From Solea solea (Eukaryota; Chordata; Actinopteri; Pleuronectiformes; Soleidae), in the NCBI RefSeq assembly GCF_958295425.1, contig NC_081137.1, positions 13,902,454 through 13,966,453 on the forward strand: a DNA stretch of 64,000 nt. The letters run 5' to 3'. The notes below the pieces were generated by a model. The model was given only the letters and a program-made list of their open reading frames with translations, did not search any database and was not told where the DNA came from. Both the position numbers and the translations under genes were made by a program. Below are positions 55,801 to 64,000 of the stretch, piece by piece; within the stretch, counting starts at the first letter, position 1, and each line of letters opens with the position of its first letter.

Positions 55801-58800
55801 CTTAACATGCCATAACAAACACATGCCATTTATGGGGATGCTGTTCTGTGGCGGCGCTGCAGTGTCACACATGTTTTATGTCCTTTAAACATCTTGTATG
55901 ATCTACTGGTTTGAAAAATGCTTGTGAAGTCCAGAAAGATACTATCTGAAAAACAATAAAACCAGTCAATTAAAATGTTGTAATTTACTGAACATTATGA
56001 GGTGTATTCCGCTGTATTTAAATGAATCCCATCTGGACAACATTGTTGTCATATTAACAGTGCAGTGCAGTGCAGTGTCTTTTGATGTTTGATGTTGCAA
56101 TGTGGATAATGTCCTAAAATTACTGATATAAAGCATACTGAAATTAAAGTACAAAAAAAAACAAAAAACACAGCAAAAAGGTTTTTTCAAACATATAATA
56201 AGAGAGTTTAATGTTATGGCAGTTTTAACCCTTTAACACAGTGCGTATTGAAGACGACACGTTTGTGCACTTTGCATTACCGTAGTTACACGACGGTTTG
56301 TGCTATCGGGAAAAAAATAGTTTTTTGAAAAGCTGAGTCAACATGGTGGTTATTACAATAATTTCACTTGCACCGTCGCAGGACGCCGGCAAGAGAGGAG
56401 AGAGTTGGAAAAACGCCTGTACATAGTTTGCATTCTTTGGCCTGTTTTTGGACATTGAGACCTAGACTCAAACAAATGTTATTTTAAATATGTTATACTG
56501 TTCAAATTTAAGTAAAATCTGGTGTTCGTGTACAACTACAATGTTGTTTCTAAATAAAAGGTTTTGTTTTTCATCATTTTAAATTGTTAAAAGACTATTT
56601 AAACATGCAAGTATAAATAATCACCAGATACTGAAAGTTATTCTGCAAAAAATAGGCAAAAGCACTTACTCTAACAGTCCGACACTTTTTCCAAAACACA
56701 CTCCCAAGCATTATGGAGATACAAGCCAATGAATAAAGACAACAGAAATCGGTTTGCCTAACGACAACTGTAAAATTGCTCTTACCTCTGATGTTTATCC
56801 ATGAAAAGTTGATTTTTCAGTCAAAACAAAACGGACTTCCTGTGTTACATTCAAAACATTCCGGGTGGTACAAAGGCAGCAGCAATTAGCGTTAGATCCG
56901 GGTGTTTTGCTGCTTCTCATTGGCTAACAAAGCTGTCAATCAAATCTTCGACAACAGCGCCCTTCTATTGGCTGTAAGAAAGCCAATGAGATGTCGATCA
57001 TACAGGCCAGCAAAGAGAGACACAGCTCAATTGAGCCATCTGGTGTTTGTTTTTGGAATGGAATATACATAGAATTCTGCATTCAAATCCATAAACGGTT
57101 TTATTGAACACTAATAATAGAAAGTGAAACAAGTAGTTTAATACATGAGAAAATACAAATGGCTCAGATGTTGCCAAAATGTGCCAAATGAGACCTCGCC
57201 TATACTTTCTGTACTAAAACCTTTCTAATTTTGTTTTGCTTCACTTGATCAAAGTCAGACTTTGCAGAGATGATGCTCACATGTTGATAGAAGTTTAGAG
57301 TTGCAGTGCAGTGTTCCATTTACTATGATACCCAAAGTATTCAAATAGACCTTGTGGGTGCGGCGATATACTCATTTCATTATGAGTGTGCAATTTTCAA
57401 GCAGAGACCTACAAAATAGGCTTAGGGCTTTAGCAAAAAAAAAAAAAAAGACTCCAGACTCTTTAGAAAACATGTACATTTATTTGTTATGTTTGGTTGT
57501 GTATAAGTGATTCATTTCATTCATTAGTATAGTGATTATTTCTCTGAAAAGTGTCTTTTGTCCTTTAGGGTGGGTCTGTGGGTGTCCTCATTGAGTGGAA
57601 CTGTAACCTGGATAAGGACTCTTCACAGTGTAACCCACAGTACAGCTTCACTCGCTTAGACATGAACATGAACAACTCAGTCACATCAGGATACAACTTC
57701 AGGTACGTCCACTCACGCCGCCGCCCGGCTCACCTGTCTCGTTTTCATCTTTTACTCATAAACCCATTGTTTTCCTCTGTGACTCCAGATATGCCAGGTA
57801 CTACAAGGATCAAAACGGTGAAACCTATCGCACTTTGTACAAAGTGTATGGAATTCGCTTCGATATAATGATAAATGGCCAGGTACTGCGGTGATCTGAA
57901 CACTTTGTTTCCAGGTTAAGTATGTGATTCCGGCTATAGACTTGCAGTGAATGTCTGTTATTGTTTTGCAGGCTGGAAAATTCAATATTGTTCCCACAAT
58001 AATTGCCATAGGTTCTGGTCTTGCTCTGCTGGGTGCAGTGAGTAATTTACTGAAATACTATGTTCATGTTAATATGATAAAAGGTGTGTGATTACGTCAG
58101 TGACTTAAAGCTGCAGTAGGCAGGATTGATAGAAAGATGGGTGATTGCTGAGTCTTATCTATAGGTAGTAAAAATACTTTCACAATGTTGTGCTCTGACC
58201 TCTTTTTATCACATAAAAACATGGACAGACACTTATTTCATATGTTACAAATGACCTCAGGCAATCTCTCTATCTCTGAAACCCATTGACAGATGTTTTA
58301 TTGTGCTTAGTGTCAGACTTTTGTTTAGTTTTTTTGTTTTTTTTGGAAAAACTGCTGAAGAGTTGCAGTCCTTCTTCAAAAGGAACCTGTAAGCAGAGTA
58401 GTTGGACTGAAATACACCAGACTCTGTTAAATATTGAGATTTTAGGCATTTCCTTGTTAAATGTTGGAGATTAACGCACATTTTGAGGATTTTTAAGTTT
58501 ATGTTAATTGACCTACAGTTCGGCATTGTTTGCTTTGATTCTTGTGTCGCATGTCGCGCTCATGCCTCTTCCTTTGACGGCACTCTGACCACTCTGATCA
58601 GTGGCCAGCAGTCTGACGATGTCACGCATAGTATCGGCTCAACACGTTTGGAATCTCGCCAGAGCAGGTACTAAAAAAAGTAACAGGTACTAGGTACTAT
58701 CGCTGATGGAAAAGCAAAGTAACTGTGAAGTGGAAAAGTGGCATAAGTCTCCCATGATAAGTAAGAATTTGCGATAGATCAAAACGCCCCCAAAATCCTG

Positions 58801-59038
58801 CTTACTGTACCTTTAAGTTTGAAAAATGTTATATCATAGCATCATTAGAGGATGATCAGTGATAAAAGGGCTCAGCAGTGGCTGAAAATCCATGTGTTTT
58901 TTCTTCTTTCAGGGAGCCTTTGCATGTGATATGATATTACTGTACATGATGAACACAAGCTCCTTCTACCGAGAGAGGAAATTTGAAATCATCAATTTTA
59001 AGTATGACACACTTTATTATTCATGCTTTTATTTAAAA

Positions 59039-59072
<34 letters not shown>

Positions 59073-59375
59073 TCAACATCACATTTGCTGCCATAACATT
59101 CTCTTATTGTATGTACCAGGAATGAAAGGACCAAAAACAAGGACAGCAAGGCTGGAACCCGGGAGAGGAAATCCAGGAAAGCAGGTGCAGAGAAAGGGGC
59201 CGGCAACTCGGTCAAAATATCAGAGGAACGTGAAGATGTGGAGGGATCTCATCCCACTGCAGAGGACAAACGGGGTCCCACCATTCCACGCAACACAGGA
59301 CAGCGATACCCTTCCCTTCTCTCCCCTCACGCTGCAGAGCCAAGGCATCATATCACTTTCTCACCAAACAGTTAA
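48542..59375 (+). CDS. p2rx5: P2X purinoceptor (ATP-gated cation channel), p2rx5-like
   Basis: Trimeric plasma-membrane channel opened by extracellular ATP. Twelve coding exons close to 458 aa: 48542-48672, 50247-50397, 50657-50728, 50840-50915, 51761-51845, 52045-52125, 55272-55413, 57569-57702, 57789-57882, 57972-58037, 58913-59001, 59120-59375. Present are the N-terminal TEK motif, membrane segments near 28-49 and 328-352, ATP-contact lysines K67/K69, the NFR motif, all ten ectodomain cysteines, and the YxxxK motif (YRERK) after the second membrane segment. The C-terminal tail is basic ([11 protein letters not shown]) and poorly conserved. The neighbour emc6 matches human P2RX5-EMC6, so p2rx5 is preferred. 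Fish also have a p2rx8 gene of similar sequence, which cannot be excluded. Confidence 0.88.
49568..49801. repeat. (GT)n microsatellites in P2X intron 1
   Basis: Imperfect GT run at 49568-49613 and a pure run at 49771-49801. Confidence 0.95.
49990..50246 (+). mobile_element. LINE 3' tail abutting P2X exon 2
   Basis: AT-rich sequence with TGAATTTCCCTTAGGGATTA, AGAAAGTATTCAGATTCTGA and a (GATTCT)-like tail, typical of a 5'-truncated non-LTR element. The tail runs to the CAG acceptor at 50244-50246. A similar tail lies at about 54950-55250, just before exon 7. Confidence 0.6.
51001..51130 (+). mobile_element. hAT-type repeat fragment in P2X intron 4
   Basis: It starts ATGGTTCTCAAACTGTGGTA and continues with GTGGCACATAC, a common fish repeat end. 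The right end was not identified. Confidence 0.5.
52023..52042. repeat. C20 homopolymer serving as the polypyrimidine tract of P2X exon 6
   Basis: Twenty C directly followed by the AG acceptor at 52043-52044. Confidence 0.9.
52767..53072 (+). mobile_element. hAT-type MITE, 'gggctgcaac' family (P2X intron 6)
   Basis: Start TAGAGCTGAAACAATTAATC, end GTTAGTTGCAGCCCTAG (inverse). Best-ended copy of this family in the window. Confidence 0.75.
53735..53932 (+). mobile_element. Short MITE, 'gggtgggtca' family (P2X intron 6)
   Basis: Starts CGGGTGGGTCAAAATATTGA and ends CATGTGATTCCCACCCCT, with alternating GATATCG/CGATAT sequence between. Non-coding. Confidence 0.65.
58109..58812 (+). mobile_element. 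TTAA-flanked MITE in P2X intron 10
   Basis: TTAA at 58105-58108 and 58813-58816. Terminal inverted repeats AGCTGCAGTAGGCAGGATT and AATCCTGCTTACTGTACCT. Its interior (GTTAAATATTGAGATTTTA, GGATTTTTAAGT) resembles part of the large block (about 29570-29640 and 35090-35165), so that block probably contains a relic of the same family. Confidence 0.75.
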
Positions 59376-61753
59376 ACACGTGGACAGAGGAGGACAAACC
59401 GCCTGCAGTGGTCCTGTTTATGCTGCAGGAGGTTAAACTGAAGAAAAACAAACAAAACAAAAAAAAACTCAGATGAATGTCCACGTCTCCAACCACGTCT
59501 CATCTACTGGCATGCTGACAAGTTTAGGAGATGCTTGGCTTGACTGGAAACGGGGTGGGTCAATGAAATGTCAGTGTTCTGCTTGGTGCAAATGGGTCAG
59601 GACACTCATTTAAAGATAAACAGATTTCAGGTGGAGATCGGGAACCAAAGGTTTAAAGTTAGGTTTACAAAAGGGCCATAATTGATAATATGACAAACTA
59701 CCAAATACAGTATATCCCAATTCAAATGGAAAGAAATAATATACTTTGGACTTAAGCATCCATCTATTTACACATCACATCCTGCCTGCAGGCACACACG
59801 GTTGGTGTAGTGGTTAGCACTGTTGGCTTTGCAGCAAGAAGACTTGGGTTTGAAACCTGGTTGGAACAAGGGCCGCTCGCATAGAGTTTGCATGTTCTCC
59901 CCCTGTGCGTGCGTGGGTTTCCTCCCACTGTCCAAAAACATGCAGATCTGGGGATTAGGTGAATTGGACACTCTATTGGACTGTATGTGTGAGTGGATGA
60001 GTGGTTTCTGTGTGGCCCTGTGATTGAGTGGATGTTGTTTGTCTCTATGTGGCCCTGTGATGGACTGGTGATCTGTCCAGGGTGTACCCCACCTATCGCC
60101 CTACATCAGCTGAGATTGACCCTCATGTGGAGGATAAAACGGTAGCAAATGGATGGATGGATCCTGCCTGCATGGGTAATGCACACTGCTCGGCCCCAAG
60201 AAAGTCTCAGTTGGACATTTACCTTAGATGCATTTGTCATTGTATTGCTTCGATAAGCTTAGATCTAACACTAATGGGAGAACTTGACAGCTCATGCTAC
60301 CCGAGTCATTCTTCCTCAATTTGAGCCTGATGAATTTTGGCAATGTCATTTTTTATTGTGCCCCAAAATAAACTGGTTGTTCAGTATATTTATGGTTAAT
60401 CAGCTTACTAATTCTTTGGGGGAGGCACATAACGTTGCTGAACATCAGGCCTGACCTGCTGAAGCAACCCCATATCATAACGCTGCCCCCCACAGGCTTG
60501 TATAGAAGCCACTAAGGGCAATATTGGGAGTATGTTACTTTTTTTGGACCTGGCAAATGTCTTGGTTCTTATCATTGTCACTCTCGTCATTAAAATTACA
60601 GCAGGAAATAACTGGTCATAATTAGGCCTACAATTAACAATTATTTTAATAGATGAATCTGTTATTTTCTCGCTTAATGTGAGAAAATGTCTCGGTGTTT
60701 CTCAAATCTTACTCTGTCCACAAACAAAAATGATTCAGTTTTAAGGATTTATTTGTTATATGGAGTAGCAATACCAGAAAATATTCACTTTTAAGAAGCA
60801 AACAAATCTGAAAGCTTGTTATAATTATTGAAAAAGCCCACAAACTGATTAATAAAATAGTATTCATTTAGTCAATTCATTAATCGTTGAAGCCCTAGTC
60901 ATAAGTCAAAAGTTGTCATGTTATTTTACACCAGGTACCCCCTTAAGTCAGTGTTAGAGAAATAATTATGTAAGAAATTGTTCAAACTATTTCAATGCAC
61001 TCTATGTAAAAATGTCTATTGTCTTAATCGTCGAAAGGACGCGGCATGTAACTGTGTTTCAACAGACCTGATCATTCTGTTAATCACTGCTCATGCAATG
61101 TTTCCTGATGTGCTGTTTGTGAATTGTGCCGATTACCTGACGTCGTGTTGTGTTGTGACACAATCGTCTTCACAACCTTGTTCTCTTATGAAGCTGACAG
61201 ACGATTGTGTCATGTGACATCGGTCTTCACTGGTGATGTGCTGATTGTTAGTGAATGGACATTGAAATGCAAAGACTCCTGTTCCTGTTTGTATTTATTG
61301 AATATTCTTTATTGTTGGAAACAAATGTATTTGTCATGTCTCATTTCATTTAGTGATACTGCCTAACAAATCTATACAAGCAACTTGTACAGAGGCATTA
61401 ATTCAAATCAGTTATCACATTTATAATTCTATTATCTGACCTCAGTATTGTACATGAAAAGTAAAGCAAAACAGTGTTAAAGTGTTATACGTTAAGATCC
61501 GTTACACAACAACCTAAATTTAATAACCATGGCTTTTACTGTGGAGTGGATGACTCTGTATATAGAGTAAAAACAATAGTTTTCTGTAGGTTCACAGTTA
61601 CAGATTAGCATGAAGAAAAGTGAGACCGTTTATCCTGCATATCCTACAGTAGATCAACAGACCTTCACTAATGCCTTATCTACAGCAGGACAGACAATTT
61701 TAACTGTTTAGGATTAGACAGAAATAAGTCAGGGTTATTCATGTTAAATCACT
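59376..61753. other. Intergenic, between convergent P2X gene and emc6
   Basis: P2X 3' UTR, the SINE at 59797-60162 and a reverse 'gggctgcaac' MITE at 60623-60898. No exon seen. AATAAA at 60366-60371 is a possible distal P2X poly(A) signal. Confidence 0.5.
59797..60162 (+). mobile_element. Near full-length tRNA-headed SINE
   Basis: Head TTGGTGTAGTGGTTAGCACT with B-box GGTTTGAAACC; body GAGTTTGCATGTTCTCCCCC, then GGGTTTCCTCCCACTG; 3' part GATGGACTGGTGATCTGTCC; ends in a (GGAT)n tail. The SINE-like heads and bodies inside the large block belong to this family. Confidence 0.85.
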
Positions 61754-62104
<351 letters not shown>

Positions 62105-62849
62105 TCACAGAAAGATTCTGTTGCTACTGTAACAGGGTAGATCAGGCATGACTGTAAGTACAACAGCAGTCACTACTATACAGTTACGACACAATTGCAT
62201 CATTTTACGCTGTACTACCCCACATTTTGATATGTTAAATGTTCAATAAATACTATGGAGAGCAGTTCATTTTGAAGGGAAAACACATACATAACTCTAA
62301 TAGAGTACTATAGATTTAATTACGCATAAGACATTTATGAGTAAAACAAACCACCGTTAGAAACACACTGCTTTCACGTCACTATATTAGTAACAATTAA
62401 TCCAATGTCATGACATGTCACCTACAGGGGCCTGGGACTATTTTCTTGTTATCTTTCATCTATCACACTTAATATGGCATCTTCTGTGGACAGTCACAAT
62501 AGAAATTCACATTCAAAACGTCATACAGTAAAATGCAACAAGTACTGCAATATAATACAAAACATTTGCTTAATAAAGCTGTCAATGTCCATTGGTAGGT
62601 GTTAGCTTAGCTGCTGACCACAATTGAATACATTTCGCTAATAAATAAAAACAAACGCAGCCACACATAACAACAGACAGAAACACAAACAGCTACAGCA
62701 CTGTGTCAACGTAGCCTGACTATTAAACTAAAACAAACAGCGCAATGCTGCATGTAATAATGTGATTGCACATTAATGCTGACGCTACCCTGCTAGCACC
62801 GTTAGCTCCGCTGGAGACTCGCCGACTGGGAATGACAGCTATGCTTACC

Positions 62850-63711
62850 GGAGATAAACGCGGAGATTCGTCACTTTCTCACAACAAGGTCACAAACACA
62901 TAATCTGTGCGAGACTCTTCACAAACTGCTGGGTGGATTTTAGGAGATGTGAGCCGGTGTAACGAAGAAACAGCACATTTATTCTCACTCTGACGACAAT
63001 CCAGAGCAAAAATCGGCCATATTCATCCGCAGTGCATTATGGGAGCAGGGCAAAGAGGCTACAACAGCGTGGTGCGTTCCATGTTCGTCAAAGCGTAGGA
63101 ATTTCCAAATGATGGTTAACGTGTCACTGAGGCTCTACGTTGTACCGTACTAACATTTATTGTTTCACCTTAATAAGTACAGCAATAGTATTTACATGTA
63201 CACAAGTCTAAATATGTAGTATAAAAAGTACAAATATAAACAAAAAAATGTATCAAGTGCAACAGGTACACAAAGAAAAAAAAGTATTTTTTTCAATTTA
63301 CAGGCAAGTATGTTAAGATAAAGGAACATTATATCCAAAAATATATACCTAAACAAAAGCTAAAATAAATAAACACAACATAACTTATGTTCACCTCAGT
63401 TCCTTAAAGTAATTTGCCATTGTTTACCACGCTGCAATAATCCCAGCAAAAGTTTATGACTTATGTATCACTCTTTTTTCTATCTTTTGCAAGAGGTCAA
63501 TGTTACAAACGTTGCAATATTTAGACTCCCAAAAACTACTGTTGTTTTTAATCGTTCCCTTAAGCATTTTCGATAACAATGACAGAAAGTAAACTTCCGA
63601 TTTCCTTCTGCTCGTGAACGCAGCAGCGTCGACTTTGCCTTCTTGTGATGATCTCGTCCAGCTAAGAGCAGAATGAACAGAGCAGAGCAAAGCAGTCAAA
63701 TCTGCTGCAAC
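62850..63711. promoter_or_regulatory. Bidirectional emc6/shpk promoter interval
   Basis: The emc6 first exon and shpk start codon are divergent and less than 0.9 kb apart. The stretch 63150-63450 is AT-rich with no recognised motif. In human, TAX1BP3 and CTNS lie between these genes; neither is visible here. Confidence 0.55.
63028..63044 (-). promoter_or_regulatory. ZNF143/SBS-type promoter motif of emc6
   Basis: The minus strand reads TCCCATAATGCACTGCG, a close match to the ZNF143 (SBS) element found in many vertebrate housekeeping promoters. It sits about 180 bp above the emc6 exon 1 donor, so near the likely start site. Confidence 0.65.
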
Positions 63712-64000
63712 ATGTCGATTTATATTCTGGGTGTGGACGTGGGAACCACGTCGGTGAAGGCAATTTTGTTAGACAGTGACTCCAGAGCAGTGGTTGCCAC
63801 TCACGCTTTGCCAACTGACACCATTGACAACAGCGGGACGAAGGTGAGTTGAGGCGTTCACGCCCCGAACAGCTGTATTACTCTGAAGCTCGGAAATATG
63901 AACTCTGTGAATTACTGCATATGGCTGTGTGTGTGTGTGTTTCTGTTGTGGCGCAGGCTAAAGAGCAGGACACAGGTTTGATAATTGACGCACTGAATCG
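63712..64000 (+). CDS. shpk: shpk, 5' end (partial): sedoheptulokinase
   Basis: Exon 1 at 63712-63843 begins MSIYILGVDVGTTSVKAILL, the phosphate-1 ATP-binding motif (GVDVGTTSVK) of FGGY-family sugar kinases. Exon 2 starts at 63957 (KEQDTGLIIDALNR) and runs off the window. SHPK phosphorylates sedoheptulose to sedoheptulose-7-phosphate, feeding the pentose phosphate pathway, and affects macrophage polarisation in mammals. The peptide alone fits several FGGY kinases; emc6 next door and the REQD-like continuation make shpk by far the best fit. The rest of the kinase lies beyond 64000. Confidence 0.85.

Overview
This is a 64 kb piece of a vertebrate nuclear genome, almost certainly a teleost fish. 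Genes are split by GT-AG introns. The intergenic DNA is rich in AT sequence, microsatellites, tRNA-headed SINEs of the kind common in fish, LINE 3' tails and many hAT-type MITEs. Nothing bacterial, viral or CRISPR-like was seen.

Gene order, left to right: the first coding exon of ncor1 (-), pigl (+, 7 coding exons), cenpv (-, 4 exons), a nine-repeat polyubiquitin gene (+), a 15.2 kb block of nested repeats, a second, three-repeat polyubiquitin gene (+), a P2X receptor (+, 12 exons, p2rx5-like), emc6 (-), and the first exons of shpk (+). In human, NCOR1-PIGL-CENPV-UBB and P2RX5-EMC6-...-SHPK are two separate blocks on chromosome 17p. Here they are joined, and the polyubiquitin pair sits at the junction. 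Splice sites were placed by hand and the reading phase closes in every complete gene: pigl 276 aa, cenpv 138 aa, P2X 458 aa, emc6 110 aa, polyubiquitins 685 and 229 aa.

The most unusual feature is the block at 27370-42555 between the two polyubiquitin genes. Its outer ends are the left and right termini of one hAT-type element, flanked by a perfect 8-bp target duplication (AATGACTT at 27362-27369 and 42556-42563), so about 15.2 kb appears to have been inserted as one unit. Inside are three copies of the hAT end sequence and three copies of a several-kb segment. Two of these form a near-identical inverted repeat (arms about 3.8 and 4.1 kb, about 0.8 kb spacer). Also inside are TTAA-bounded foldback elements, a nested hAT with its own target duplication, five perfect TGACGTCA (CRE) sites, and a clustered set of at least 14 tRNA-like (A-box/B-box) modules on alternating strands. 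No intact transposase was found.

The two polyubiquitin genes share a promoter module (GGGAACTA, 26 nt, GATGACGT, then a TATA box) and a conserved element in the 5' UTR intron (CCATTAGC followed by TCAAAATGGCGCT). This supports descent from a tandem duplication that the large element later pushed apart. The other genes are ordinary housekeeping or receptor genes with no pathway linking them.
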